Counted from the first letter of the stretch, positions 24,834 to 34,629 are shown. The stretch: 64,000 nucleotides of DNA from CAWCXF01 sp963799455 (GCA_963799455.1 CAWCXF010000008.1:620001-684000), one strand, 5' to 3'. Notes: a model not told the origin generated them from the sequence alone. Numbers and translations: made by a program.

Positions 24834-27251
24834 ATGGCGGAGCTTGCGCTCGACCTCGATCACGACGCCATCGCGCTGCTGCGCCGGAGCCCCGGGGGGG
24901 GCGGGCGGGACGGCTGGGAGCGGCTCGACGAGGCGCGGCTGGACGCGCCCGACCTCGACGCGCGGCTGCGCGCGCTGCGCGACGCCGCCGAGGCGGCGGT
25001 GTCGGGTGGGCCGGGATCGGGTGAGATGGTCGAGGCCGAGCTGGTCATCCCCGACAGCCAGATCCTCTATCTCGACATCGACCTCGACGACGAGGGGATC
25101 GAGGGCTGGGACGCGATGGAGCCCGGCGAGAGGCGTGCCGCCCTGGCCCAGGCGCTGGAAGGGCGCACGCCCTACGAGCCCCGCGAGCTGGCGTTCGATT
25201 GGCACGGCAGGGCCCCATGGCTGCGCCTCGCCGTCGTCACCGCGCAGACCCTGCGCGAGGCCGAGGCCTTCGCGCGCGCCTACGGCTTCGCCCCCGCGCG
25301 CCTGCGGGCCCGGCCCGGCGACGAGGCCGGATTCCCGGCCGCGCCCGACTTCGGCAGGCCCCCCGCGACCGCGCCGGCCGCCCCCGCGCCGGCCCCTCCC
25401 GCCCCCGCGGCGCCGCGCGCGTCCGAAGGGCCGAGCCCTGGTCCCGAAGCGGCGGCCGACCCGCCGACGGCGCGGGCGTCCCCGAGGGCCGGCGGCGCCA
25501 AGCTCCTGGCCATCGCAGTGGCCCGCGCGGCGCGCGAGGCGCGGGGCGGCGCGTCGAGGACGCGCGGCCGGGGCGCCGCCGGGCCCGGGGCCGACCGCGC
25601 CGAGCGGGCCGAGCCGGCCTCGCCCGGCACGCGGGATCGCCCGGCCGGGCCGGGCCGGCCGCGCCGGCGGCGCGGGCTGGCGATCGCGGGCGGGCTCGCG
25701 GCGCTGGTGGCGCTGGCCTCGACCGCGGCGCTGACGCTTTGGCCCGACCCGCAGGGTGGCGACCGGGTCGCGGTCGCGCCGACCGCCCCGGCCGAGCCGG
25801 TGCCGGCCCCGAGCGCGTCGCCCGCGCCCAAGCCCCGGCCGTTCGACGCCGAGCCCGTCGTCGTCCCGGTCCCGTCGGCGGGCGCGCCCACTCGGACGGC
25901 CGAAGCCGACCCGGATCGCGCGCGCCCCTCCACGGCGCAGGACGACCGCGCGGCGCGCACCGACCCTCCGATCGCGCCCCAGACCGATCTCGACCGGGCG
26001 CGCGCGTCCTACGCCGCCACCGGGATCTGGCAGCGGCCGCCCGAGCCGATCGCGCTCCCCGAGCCGCAGGAGGTCGCGGCGCCGCCCAATGCGCCCGCCC
26101 GGGAGGCCGGCGATCCGGCCGCCGGGGCCGCCCCGGCGGCGCTGCTGGTGCCTCCGGCCGAGACGACTGCCGACCCGCCGCCCGCGGCGATGCCGCCGCC
26201 GCCGCCGCCCGACGCGGCCTTCGCGCTCGGCGCCGACGGCCGCGTCGCGGCCACGCCCGAGGGCGCGATGACGCCGGACGGCATCATCGTCTACGCCGCC
26301 GCCCCGCCGCAGCAGCCGCCCGCCCGCCCGCCCGAGACGATGTCGCCCCAGACGACCTCGCCCCAAACGACCTCCCCCGAGACGACCTCGCCCGAGATGC
26401 CCCCCCCTGAGACGACCCCTCCGCTGGACGCGGCGTCCCCGGGTCCGGCCCGGGATCCGGCCCTGGCGGACGCCCGGCCCCGTCCGCGCCCCGAGGACGG
26501 CGAACGTCCCGCCGCCGAGGCGCCGCCCGGGGCCGTGACCGACGCCGTGGCCGACGCGCTGGCCGACGCGCTGGCCGAGGCGCTGACGGGCGGGGCCGCG
26601 CCCGAGGGTCGGGCGGGGGCCGCCGTGACGCCGGCGCTCAGGCTGGACCCGGCGGCCCCCGGCGCGCCGACGGACGGGGCGGCGGACGGGGCGGCGGCGG
26701 CCTCGCTGTTCCGCGCCCCCGAGGTGCTGCCCGAGGTCACGCCCGCCGGGACCACGATCATCGACGAGGGCACGGCGAGCGCCTTCGCGGTCGCGGCCTC
26801 GCTGCGGCCCTATGCGCGGCCGGGCGACCTGGCGCAGAGCGCCGAGGCGGCGCGCGCCGCGCAGGCCCCGCCGCCGCAGGCCCAGCAGGCCGCGCAGGCG
26901 GCCGCGGCGACGATCCGCACCGCGGCGGCGCCGGCGCCCGTCGCCGCTCCCCAGCCCCCGCCCGTCGTCGCGCCCGCGCCCGCCACCGCGGCCCCGGCGA
27001 TCCCGAGCCGCGCCTCGGTGGCGCGGCGCGCCACGGTCGAGAACGCGCTGGCGATGCGCCGGCTCGCGCTGATGGGCGTGTTCGGCGCCCAGGGCGCGCG
27101 GCGCGCCCTGGTGCGGCTGCCCTCGGGGCGGTTCGAGAAGCTCAAGGTCGGCGACCGCCTCGACGGCGGCCAGGTGACGGCGATCGGCGACGGGCGGCTG
27201 ATCTACGTCCGCCGCGGGCGCAGCCTCGCGCTCGACATGCCGCGGGAGTGA
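24834..27251 (+). CDS. Large bitopic protein with disordered Pro/Ala-rich periplasmic region
   Basis: 805 residues from ATG 24834 behind GGAGGGGG; the open frame upstream is not convincing. Residues 1-180 look like a cytoplasmic domain (ELALDLDHDAIALLRR, ELVIPDSQILYLDIDL, RELAFDWHGRAPWLRL) reminiscent of actin-like PilM/GspL domains. A disordered linker leads to one membrane segment (LAIAGGLAALVALASTAALTL, about 285-305). Then come about 420 low-complexity residues with repeats (SPQTTSPQTTSPETTSPE; ADALADALAEAL) and a folded end: NALAMRRLALMGVFGAQGAR, RALVRLPSGRFEKLKVGD, GGQVTAIGDGRLIYVRRG, similar in pattern to GspC/PilP-type periplasmic domains. This suggests an envelope-spanning structural role; the homology is inferred, not demonstrated. 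Confidence 0.75.
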   Translation: MAELALDLDHDAIALLRRSPGGGGRDGWERLDEARLDAPDLDARLRALRDAAEAAVSGGPGSGEMVEAELVIPDSQILYLDIDLDDEGIEGWDAMEPGERRAALAQALEGRTPYEPRELAFDWHGRAPWLRLAVVTAQTLREAEAFARAYGFAPARLRARPGDEAGFPAAPDFGRPPATAPAAPAPAPPAPAAPRASEGPSPGPEAAADPPTARASPRAGGAKLLAIAVARAAREARGGASRTRGRGAAGPGADRAERAEPASPGTRDRPAGPGRPRRRRGLAIAGGLAALVALASTAALTLWPDPQGGDRVAVAPTAPAEPVPAPSASPAPKPRPFDAEPVVVPVPSAGAPTRTAEADPDRARPSTAQDDRAARTDPPIAPQTDLDRARASYAATGIWQRPPEPIALPEPQEVAAPPNAPAREAGDPAAGAAPAALLVPPAETTADPPPAAMPPPPPPDAAFALGADGRVAATPEGAMTPDGIIVYAAAPPQQPPARPPETMSPQTTSPQTTSPETTSPEMPPPETTPPLDAASPGPARDPALADARPRPRPEDGERPAAEAPPGAVTDAVADALADALAEALTGGAAPEGRAGAAVTPALRLDPAAPGAPTDGAADGAAAASLFRAPEVLPEVTPAGTTIIDEGTASAFAVAASLRPYARPGDLAQSAEAARAAQAPPPQAQQAAQAAAATIRTAAAPAPVAAPQPPPVVAPAPATAAPAIPSRASVARRATVENALAMRRLALMGVFGAQGARRALVRLPSGRFEKLKVGDRLDGGQVTAIGDGRLIYVRRGRSLALDMPRE

Positions 27252-27308
27252 GGAGGGCCCCCGGCGCGCCCCGCCCCGCCGGTGGGCGGGGAGGCGCCGG
27301 CCGGGGGA

Positions 27309-28412
27309 TCACTCCGCCGCCGTGGCCTTGAGCACGCCGCGGTCGATCTGGTCCTGCTCGATCGACTCGAAGAGCGCCTTGAAGTTGCCCTCGCCGAAGC
27401 CGTCGTCGCCCTTCCTCTGGATGAACTCGAAGAAGATCGGCCCGATCACCGTGCGCGAGAAGATCTGGAGCAGGATCCGCGTCTCGCCGCCCCCCACGAC
27501 GCCCTCGCCGTCGATCAGGACGCCGTGCTCGGCCATGCGGTCCAAGGGCTCCTCGTGGCCGCTCACGCGCTCGCGCGACAGCTCGTAGTAGGACTGCGGG
27601 GGCTTCGGCATGAAGCGCACGCCGCGCCGGGCGATCTCGTCCACGGCCGAGTAGATGTCGCGCGCGCCCACGGCGATGTGCTGGATGCCCTCGCCGTTGT
27701 AGCGCTTGAGGTATTCGACGATCTGCCCGGTCTCGCCGCGGTCCTCGTTGATCGGGATGCGGATGCGCCCGCAGGGCGAGGTCAGCGCGCGGGAGTGGAG
27801 CCCGGTGAACTTGCCCTCGATGTCGAAGAACCGGATCTCGCGGAAGTTGAAGATGCGGCCGTAGAAGTCGAACCACAGATCCATGTTGCCGCGATGGACG
27901 TTGTGCGTGAGGTGGTCGAGGTAGTGGAAGCCGACGCCCTCGGGATGCGCCGTCCCGATCCAGTCGAACTCGGCGTTGTAAGGGCTCGCCTCGTAGTAGT
28001 CCTCGACGAGGTAGATGAGCGAGCCGCCGATGCCCACGATCGCGGGCACGTCCATCACGCGGTCGTCCGCGTCGTAGGGCTCGGCGCCCTTCGAGACGGC
28101 GTGCTCGTAGGCATGGCGCGCATCGACCACGCGCCAGGCCATCGAGGGGGCGCAGGGGCCGTGCTCGGCCACGAAGCGCATCGCGTGCGAGCCCGGCTCG
28201 GCGTTGATCACGTAGGTGATGTCGCCCTGCTGCCACAGCTCGACGGCCTTGGTCTTGTGGTCGGCGACGTGGGCGTAGCCCTGGCGGCGGAAGGTCTCGC
28301 GGAGCCGCTCGGGATCCTCGTGGGCGAACTCGACGAACTCGAAGCCGTCGGTGCCGGCGGGGTTCCGGTCGGTGATCGTGGCCTTCGGGGCGTCGTGGGG
28401 GAACGGTCCCAT
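27309..28412 (-). CDS. hppD: 4-hydroxyphenylpyruvate dioxygenase
   Basis: 367 residues. The Fe(II) enzyme turns 4-hydroxyphenylpyruvate into homogentisate in tyrosine breakdown. The two-domain vicinal-oxygen-chelate fold shows the iron ligands in order: HLTHNVHRGNM, GIQHIAVGARD and IFFEFIQRKGDDGFGEGNF, the last also being the family signature. Start ATG 28412 follows AGGAGGA. It is divergent from an Lrp-type regulator, which probably controls it. Confidence 0.96.
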   Translation of the reverse strand: MGPFPHDAPKATITDRNPAGTDGFEFVEFAHEDPERLRETFRRQGYAHVADHKTKAVELWQQGDITYVINAEPGSHAMRFVAEHGPCAPSMAWRVVDARHAYEHAVSKGAEPYDADDRVMDVPAIVGIGGSLIYLVEDYYEASPYNAEFDWIGTAHPEGVGFHYLDHLTHNVHRGNMDLWFDFYGRIFNFREIRFFDIEGKFTGLHSRALTSPCGRIRIPINEDRGETGQIVEYLKRYNGEGIQHIAVGARDIYSAVDEIARRGVRFMPKPPQSYYELSRERVSGHEEPLDRMAEHGVLIDGEGVVGGGETRILLQIFSRTVIGPIFFEFIQRKGDDGFGEGNFKALFESIEQDQIDRGVLKATAAE

Positions 28413-28541
28413 GGTGGTCCTCCTCTGAACGATGGCGAAGGTAGCGCAGCGCCACGGGGGATGCCGCGCATCCCGGCCCCGGATCGGCCCGTCCGGCGCG
28501 CAGACCTTGCGCGCCGGGGACGAGGCGCGCAGGATCCGCGC

Positions 28542-29003
28542 GTGGCCGCCCTCGACGACATCGACCTTGCGCTCCTCGACGCGCTCCAGCGCGATGGGGC
28601 CGTGACCTCCGAGGCGCTCGGCCGGCGTCTGGGGTTGTCGGCCTCCCAGGCCGGGCGACGGCGCGCGCGGCTCGAAGCCATGGGCGTCGTGAAGGGCTAC
28701 GGCGCGCGGCTCGACGCCCGCGCGCTCGGGCTCGCCGTCCAGGCCTTCGTGCAGGTCCAGATGGCCGTCCACGACCCCGCGGCCGCGCGCGACTTCGGCC
28801 GCCGCGTCGAGACGCAGCGCGAGGTGGTCGCCGCCTGGACGCTGACCGGCGAGGCCGACTACCTGCTGCGGGTGCGCTGCGCCGACCTCGCGGCGCTCAA
28901 CAGGCTGATCCACGAGGTGCTGCTGCCGCACCGCGCCGTCGCCCGCGTCCAGAGCCAGATCGTCATGGCCGAGCTCAAGGCCGACGCGCCGCTGCCGATC
29001 TGA
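28542..29003 (+). CDS. Lrp/AsnC-family transcriptional regulator
   Basis: 153 residues: an N-terminal winged helix (DDIDLALLDALQRDGAVTSEALGRRLGLSASQAGRRRARLEAMGVVKGYGA) and a C-terminal RAM ligand-binding domain (VQAFVQVQMAVHD, TGEADYLLRVRCADLAALNRLI, IVMAELK). The start is set at GTG 28542. Placed head to head with hppD, it likely senses an aromatic amino acid or its keto acid and regulates tyrosine catabolism; that is inference from position. Confidence 0.9.
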   Translation: MAALDDIDLALLDALQRDGAVTSEALGRRLGLSASQAGRRRARLEAMGVVKGYGARLDARALGLAVQAFVQVQMAVHDPAAARDFGRRVETQREVVAAWTLTGEADYLLRVRCADLAALNRLIHEVLLPHRAVARVQSQIVMAELKADAPLPI

Positions 29004-29282
29004 CCGGTAGCGGCCGGACCGACCGGCAGCGGTCGGACCGGCCTGCGATGCCCGGCGCAGCGGGACTTTCGGCCCCGGGAAGGCGGGCCCGCCGCCCCTC
29101 GCGCGGCCCGGCCCCCGCGCCTCCGGGCTCCGCCGCCGCCGAGGAGCCGTCTCGGCCCTCCGCTCGCCGCGCGGGCACGGCGCCTCCCTATCCGGCGCCC
29201 CCGGGCGATCGGCGCCGGTCGAGCCGCCGGGAGCCCTGCCACCCGGGTCCGGTTTCGTGTAGGTTGCGCGACCAGAGGGGGG

Positions 29283-31178
29283 ATGCGCATGGAAGGCTTC
29301 CTGTTCCAGGCCACGATCTACCTGCTGGCCGCGGTGCTCGCGGTGCCGGTGGCCACGCGGCTGGGCTTGGGCTCGGTGCTGGGCTACCTGCTGGCGGGCA
29401 TCGTCATCGGCCCGGTGCTCGGGCTGGTGGGCTCCGAGGCGATGGATCTCCAGCACTTCGCCGAGTTCGGCGTCGTCATGATGCTGTTCCTGATCGGGCT
29501 CGAGCTCGAGCCGCGATCGCTGTGGGACATGCGGCGCAACCTGATCGGGCTGGGCGGCCTCCAGGTGACGGTGACGGCCGCGCTCGTCACGCTGGGGGGG
29601 CTCGCGCTCGGGCTCGACTGGAACGAGGCGATCGCGGTGGGGCTCGTGCTGGCGCTGTCCTCGACCGCGATCGTGCTCCAGACGCTCAGCGAGAAGAACC
29701 TGATGCGCACCCAAGGGGGACGCTCGACCTTCTCGGTGCTGCTGACCCAGGACATCGCCGTCATCCCGATGCTGGCGCTGCTGCCGCTGCTGGCGGCCGC
29801 CCATGGGCGCGCGTCCTCGGCCGAGGACGCGCTCATGCAGGAGGGCGCTTCGGTGAGCCTCGTGGAGGGGCTGCCGGGCTGGGGCGTCACGCTGGTCACG
29901 CTGGCGGCGGTGGGCGCCGTCATCCTGATCGGGCTCTACCTGATCCGCCCGGCCTTTTACTTCATCGACAAGGCGCGGCTGAGGGAGATGTACACCGCCT
30001 TCGCGCTGCTCATCGTGGTGGGCATCGCCACGCTGATGAACATGGTCGGGCTCTCGCCCGCGCTCGGGGCCTTCATGGCCGGCGTCGTGCTCGCCAACTC
30101 CGAGTTCCGCCACGAGCTCGAATCGGACATCGAGCCCTTCAAGGGGCTGCTGCTGGGCCTCTTCTTCATCACCGTCGGCGCGGGCATCAGCTTCCCGGCG
30201 CTCCTGGAGGCGCCGCTGACGCTGGTGGGCATCACGCTGTCGGTGATGGCGGTCAAGGGCGCCGTTCTGTGGGTGCTGGCCACCGCCTTCGGGCTGCGCA
30301 AGCGCGACCGCTGGCTCTTCACGTTGGGGCTCGCGCAGGCGGGCGAGTTCGGCTTCGTGCTGGTGAGCTTCGCGCGCCAGCAGGCCGTCGTGCCGGGCGC
30401 GCTGGCCGAGGTCCTGCTGATGGTGATCGCGCTGTCGATGCTGCTGACGCCCTTGTTCTTCATCGCCTACGACCTCCTGTCGCGCCGCCAGTCGGCGCCA
30501 AAGGACGAGCCCCCCCCCGACGAGATCGACCAGCGCCATCCCGTCATCATCGCCGGCATCGGCCGCTTCGGGCAGGTCGTGAACCGGATGTTGCAATCGA
30601 CCGGCATCCCCACCACCGTGCTCGACCGCGACCTGGAGGCCGTCACCCTGATGCGCAGCTTCGGCTTCAAGGGCTTCTTCGGCGACCCCACCCGGCGCGA
30701 GATCCTGGAGGCCGCCGGCCTCGCCGACGCCAAGGTGCTGGTGGTGGCGCTCGACGACCCGGCCTCGGCGATCCGGCTCACCCGCGTCGCCCGCCGCGCC
30801 AAGCCAGACCTCAGGATCGTCGCGCGCGCCCGCGACCGCGTGCATGTCTACCAGCTCTACCGCGCCGGCGCCGACGACATCGTGCGCGAGGTGTTCGACA
30901 GCTCGCTGCGCGCGGGCCGCTACGCTCTGGAGGCGATGGGCCTGAGCGACTTCCAGGCGCACGAGCGCTCCACCGCCTTCTACCACGCCGACCGCGCCGC
31001 CCTGCGCGAGCTGGCGGAGCTCTGGAAGCCCGGCGTCAAGATCACCGACAACCCCGCCTACATGGAGCGAGCGCGCGAGCTCAACCGCGACCTGGAGACC
31101 GCCATCGTCACCCAGCTCGACCGCCGCGCCGAGGACCGCGCCGCCGCCCACCACGAGAGCCGCAGCGACGCCGCCTGA
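29283..31178 (+). CDS. Kef-type (CPA2) cation:proton antiporter with TrkA-N domain
   Basis: 631 residues. About twelve membrane segments fill residues 1-400 (FLFQATIYLLAAVLAVPVAT, LGYLLAGIVIGPVLGL, VVMMLFLIGLELEPRSLW, SPALGAFMAGVVLANSEF). A cytosolic RCK/TrkA-N domain follows from about residue 420 with the Rossmann motif IIAGIGRFGQVVNRML and the ribose-binding acidic DRDLEAV. These proteins exchange K+ for H+ and guard against electrophiles or pH stress in KefB/C; the glutathione site cannot be judged here. GAGGGGGG precedes the ATG. Confidence 0.92.
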   Translation: MRMEGFLFQATIYLLAAVLAVPVATRLGLGSVLGYLLAGIVIGPVLGLVGSEAMDLQHFAEFGVVMMLFLIGLELEPRSLWDMRRNLIGLGGLQVTVTAALVTLGGLALGLDWNEAIAVGLVLALSSTAIVLQTLSEKNLMRTQGGRSTFSVLLTQDIAVIPMLALLPLLAAAHGRASSAEDALMQEGASVSLVEGLPGWGVTLVTLAAVGAVILIGLYLIRPAFYFIDKARLREMYTAFALLIVVGIATLMNMVGLSPALGAFMAGVVLANSEFRHELESDIEPFKGLLLGLFFITVGAGISFPALLEAPLTLVGITLSVMAVKGAVLWVLATAFGLRKRDRWLFTLGLAQAGEFGFVLVSFARQQAVVPGALAEVLLMVIALSMLLTPLFFIAYDLLSRRQSAPKDEPPPDEIDQRHPVIIAGIGRFGQVVNRMLQSTGIPTTVLDRDLEAVTLMRSFGFKGFFGDPTRREILEAAGLADAKVLVVALDDPASAIRLTRVARRAKPDLRIVARARDRVHVYQLYRAGADDIVREVFDSSLRAGRYALEAMGLSDFQAHERSTAFYHADRAALRELAELWKPGVKITDNPAYMERARELNRDLETAIVTQLDRRAEDRAAAHHESRSDAA

Positions 31179-31180
31179 GC

Positions 31181-31265
31181 CGGGACACCGACTGCGAGTC
31201 GGGGCGCCGACTGCGGGTCGGGGCGCCGACTGCGAGCCCGGGCGCCGACTGCGGGTCGGGACGCC
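31181..31265. repeat. Tandem repeat, 19-bp unit, about 4 copies
   Basis: The unit CGCCGACTGCGGGTCGGGG (19 bp) is repeated about four times with small changes directly after the antiporter stop, and fades into degenerate copies to about 31360. The rest of the 470-bp gap to cobT is GC-rich and holds no gene I can support. Confidence 0.8.
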
Positions 31266-31649
31266 AGCGGTGGACCCGGAGGCCGGCCGGGGTCGGAGGC
31301 ACCGGCCGCGGGTCGGAACGGCGACCGGGAGTTGGGATGCCAACCGCCCGTCGGGGCGCGCCGGCCGATGTCTCCGAAGCGGGCCGCCTGCCCGGTCGGC
31401 GGTCGGGGGCGGCGCGCCGACCGCTCGGACGAGGGCCGGGGGCGAAAGACGCATGGGGCCATCGGCGGCCGGTCCGGCCGACGCACTTGGAGGCGAGTTC
31501 CTCGGGCGCTCCGCCCGGGCCTCCGCCTCGAGCAGCGCCCCGTTGCGGTGCAGGCGTCGAAGCGACGGCGAGGACTTGGGCCGCAGGACCGCGCCACGAC
31601 GCCGGCGCGCGGGCGGTCCCGGACGGCGCGAGCCCGCCGGAGAGGCGCC

Positions 31650-32678
31650 TCAGCCCTCGCTGACGCCGGCCTCCTCGAAGGTCGCCATGCCCGCCTGGCA
31701 CTCGGCGGCGGCGCGCAGCACCGGGATGGCGAGCGCCGCCCCCGTCCCCTCCCCGAGCCGCATCCCGAGCGACAGCAGCGGGTCGAGCCCGAGCCGCGCG
31801 AGCAGCGCCGCGTGGGGCGCCTCGGCCGAGACGTGGCCCGCCAGGCAATGCGCCAGGGCGCCGGGCCGGGCGGCCTCGAGCACGGCCGCTGCGGCGGTGG
31901 CGATGTAGCCGTCGAGGATCACCGGCACGCACCGCAGCCGCGCGCCGAGCACCGCCCCCGCGATCGCCGCGATCTCGCGCCCGCCGAGCGCCATGAGCGC
32001 CACGAGCGGATCGCGCGCGGCCTCCGGGTTGACGGCGAGCCCGAGCCGCACCGCGCGGGCCTTGGCCGCGAGCCCCGAATCGTCCACCCCCGTCCCGCGC
32101 CCGACCCAATCCTCCGGCGCGCCTGCGTGGAGCGCGTGGCAGAGCGCGGCGGCCGAGGTGGTGTTGCCGATCCCCATCTCGCCCGCGACCAGCAGGTCCG
32201 TCCCTGCGCCCACGGCCTCCATGCCGACCCGCATCGCCCGGACCACCTCCGCCTCGCTCATCGCGGGGCCTTTCGTGAAGTCGGCGGTGGGGCGTCCCAG
32301 CTCGATCGGGTGAACCGTCAGGTGGGCCCCGACCGCGCGGGCGATCTGGTTGATCGCCGCCCCACCGGCCTCGAAGCCCGCCACCATCTGCGCCGTGACC
32401 TCGGGCGGGTAGGCCGAGACGCCCAAGGTTGCGACCCCGTGCTCGCCCGCGAACACCGCCACCTGCGGCGCCGTCACGCGGCCCCTCGCCTCGCCGCGCC
32501 AGCCGGCGAGCCAGACCGCCAGATCCTCGAGCCGCCCGAGCGACCCCGGCGGCTTGGTCAGCCGGGCCTGCCGCGCGCGCGCCTCGGCGCGCGCCGCGTC
32601 GGAGGGCTCCGGCAGCCGCGCGAGCAGCGCGCGCACGGCGTCGAGGTCGGCGGGCGCCTGGTCGCGGAGGTCGTTCAT
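31650..32678 (-). CDS. cobT: CobT-type nicotinate-nucleotide-DMB phosphoribosyltransferase
   Basis: 342 residues, the family's usual length (CobU in Pseudomonas denitrificans naming). It activates 5,6-dimethylbenzimidazole as alpha-ribazole phosphate for the lower ligand of B12. Motifs: TKPPGSLGRLEDLA, VFAGEHGVA, GEMGIGNTTSAAAL, VILDGYIATAAAA and the catalytic-Glu loop MRLGEGTGAALA. Divergent from cobS, its partner in nucleotide loop assembly; the 345-bp gap between them has no riboswitch-like sequence. Confidence 0.95.
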   Translation of the reverse strand: MNDLRDQAPADLDAVRALLARLPEPSDAARAEARARQARLTKPPGSLGRLEDLAVWLAGWRGEARGRVTAPQVAVFAGEHGVATLGVSAYPPEVTAQMVAGFEAGGAAINQIARAVGAHLTVHPIELGRPTADFTKGPAMSEAEVVRAMRVGMEAVGAGTDLLVAGEMGIGNTTSAAALCHALHAGAPEDWVGRGTGVDDSGLAAKARAVRLGLAVNPEAARDPLVALMALGGREIAAIAGAVLGARLRCVPVILDGYIATAAAAVLEAARPGALAHCLAGHVSAEAPHAALLARLGLDPLLSLGMRLGEGTGAALAIPVLRAAAECQAGMATFEEAGVSEG

Positions 32679-33023
32679 GGGGGTTCCTCGCATCGCTCCG
32701 CGCGGCGATAGAGGAGGCGCGCGCAAGGGTCCAGGGCGGGCGGAGGCGAGGGCTCGGCGCGGGAGGGGCGGGCGACGGGGCGCCGGGAACGCGGCCGCCG
32801 GGCCCGTCGCGCGGCAAGGCGAGCGGTCCCCCTGGCGCCCCCCGATGCGAGGACGGGTGCTCGACGAGCCGCCCGGCGCGCGCGGGCACGGGCGCGGGCG
32901 TGGGGGGCTCCCGAGTGGGAGCGCCGCGGCGCTCCACCCGGTCGTCCGCAGGACGCCCCGGCCGCCGGAGGATGGCGGATGGGAGGCCGGCGGTCCAGGG
33001 TGACGGGCGACGAGGGGGGGAGC

Positions 33024-33782
33024 ATGGCGGGCGGACGACCGATCGAGGCGGGCGACCTGGCGGCGGCGCTGGGGCTGCTGACGCGCCTGCCGGTGCGGGC
33101 GAGCCGAGCGGCGCGCGAGCGTGGCGCGCGCGCCGCCTGGGCCTATCCGCTCGCCGGCGCGCTCGTGGGCGCGCTGGCGGGGCTCGCGGGCTGGGCGGCG
33201 CTGGCGCTCGGCCTGCCGGGGCCGGTGGCGGCCGGGCTCTTGCTGAGCGTCCAGGTCGTGCTGACCGGCGCGCTCCACGAGGACGGGCTCGCCGACGTGG
33301 CCGACGGCTTCTGGGGCGGCTGGACGCCCGCGCGGCGGCTCGAGATCATGCGCGACAGCCGGATCGGCGCCTACGGCGCGCTGGCGCTGATCCTGACGCT
33401 GGGGCTGCGCTGGTCCTCGCTCGCGGCGCTGCCACCCGAGGCGCTCCTGCCGGCGGCCATCGCCGCAGGCGCCCTGTCGCGGGCCGGCATGGTGGCGGTG
33501 ATGGCGGCGCTGCCGCCGGCGCGCGCCGAGGGGCTCTCGGCGCGGGTCGGTCGGCCGGCGGCGGTCACCGCGGCGCTCGGCGGGGCGCTCGCGCTGGCGC
33601 TGGCAGGGCTCGCCGTCGGGCCCGCGGCGGCGTTCGTCGCGGCAACCGCGGTGAGCATCGCGGCGGTGGGCATGGCGGCGCTCGCACGGTCCCGGATCGG
33701 CGGCCAGACCGGCGACGTGCTGGGCGCGACGCAGCAGGCGGGCGAGCTGGCGGCCCTCATCGCGCTCGTGGCGCTGAGCTGA
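33024..33782 (+). CDS. cobS: CobS/CobV, adenosylcobinamide-GDP ribazoletransferase
   Basis: 252 residues with multiple hydrophobic segments. It joins alpha-ribazole to AdoCbi-GDP at the membrane, one of the last steps of cobalamin synthesis. The family motif with metal-binding acids is clear: HEDGLADVADGFWGG, then RRLEIMRDSRIGAYGA, and near the end RSRIGGQTGDVLGATQQ. The ATG at 33024 behind GAGGGGGGG is chosen over in-frame starts upstream because the folded part begins there. Confidence 0.94.
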   Translation: MAGGRPIEAGDLAAALGLLTRLPVRASRAARERGARAAWAYPLAGALVGALAGLAGWAALALGLPGPVAAGLLLSVQVVLTGALHEDGLADVADGFWGGWTPARRLEIMRDSRIGAYGALALILTLGLRWSSLAALPPEALLPAAIAAGALSRAGMVAVMAALPPARAEGLSARVGRPAAVTAALGGALALALAGLAVGPAAAFVAATAVSIAAVGMAALARSRIGGQTGDVLGATQQAGELAALIALVALS

Positions 33783-34116
33783 GGGAACGACCACCGGCAT
33801 CGGGCGGCGCGCGTCGTCCCGCCGGACGGCCGCGGCGCCGAGCCCCCGCTCCGGCACAGCGAGGCCGGAGCTGAGGGTCCGGCGGCCCGAGCGGAGCCGG
33901 GGACGGCCCGCGCCTGAGGGCCGAACGTCGCGCCTGGGCACGCCCGGTCCGAGACCCGCAAGCAGCTCACCGTCCTCGGACGACCCGCGCACGCTCCCCG
34001 AGCGGCGTCACGGCCGCGACCTGGCATCCGGCCCGCCATCCGCCGGCCCGCGCTCGGGCCCGCCGTCCGCGCTCGGGCCGGCGCTCGACCGTCAATCCGG
34101 CGGCCCGCCTTCAGGC
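33783..34116. other. Intergenic, GC-rich, no gene
   Basis: About 330 bp between the convergent cobS and carD genes. It contains imperfect short repeats such as CCGCGCTCGGGCC near 34050-34080. I see no ORF with coding character, RNA gene or T-tailed terminator. Confidence 0.4.
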
Positions 34117-34629
34117 TCAGGCGGCGGGGGCGCGGGCGGTCAGAACCTCGTCGATGCGGCCCTGGGCTTCGTCCTCCGTCACGCCTTCCGCGGCGGCGAT
34201 CTCGCGCGTCAGCCGCTCCAGCGCCGCCTCGTAGAGCTGGCGCTCGGAGTAGGACTGCTCGCGCTGGCTGTCGGCGCGGTGAAGGTCGCGCACCACCTCG
34301 GCGATGGCGATGAGGTCGCCCGAGTTGATCTTCTGCTCGTATTCCTGGGCGCGGCGCGACCACATCGCCTTCTTGACCTTGGCCTTGCCGCGCAGCGTGG
34401 CGAAGCAGCGCGCGACGATGCCCTCGTCGGCCAGGGCCCGCATGCCCACGCTCTCGGCCTTGTGGGTCGGCACGCGCAGCGTCATCTTGTCCTTGTCGAA
34501 GGAGATCACGAAGAGCTCGAGCGCGTGGCCCGCCACCTCCTGCTCCTCGACGGCGACGATGCGCCCGACCCCGTGGGCAGGGTAGACGACGTGGTCGCCG
34601 GGGTTGAACTTGCGCTTGGCCTTGGTCAT
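34117..34629 (-). CDS. carD: CarD/CdnL-family transcription regulator
   Basis: 170 residues. The N-terminal RNA-polymerase-binding Tudor-like domain (FNPGDHVVYPAHGVGRIVAVEEQEVAG) is followed by a helical DNA-binding part with the conserved Trp-containing helix (KKAMWSRRAQEYEQKINSGD) and the ADSQREQSYSERQLYEAALERL helix. CarD proteins stabilise open promoter complexes and act globally. It ends the run helicase-S4-fdxA-carD. Confidence 0.94.
   Translation of the reverse strand: MTKAKRKFNPGDHVVYPAHGVGRIVAVEEQEVAGHALELFVISFDKDKMTLRVPTHKAESVGMRALADEGIVARCFATLRGKAKVKKAMWSRRAQEYEQKINSGDLIAIAEVVRDLHRADSQREQSYSERQLYEAALERLTREIAAAEGVTEDEAQGRIDEVLTARAPAA

Noticed and set aside
27309..31454. A minus-strand open frame of 1381 codons covering hppD and the antiporter region
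   Set aside because: Only the part from 28412 downward is hppD; the rest is antisense to the antiporter and Lrp genes and reads as low-complexity His/Arg/Gln.
32679..33023. Second cobalamin riboswitch between cobT and cobS
   Set aside because: No GCCACTG block, no core CCCGCGACTGTGAGCGG-like block and no B12 box on either strand.
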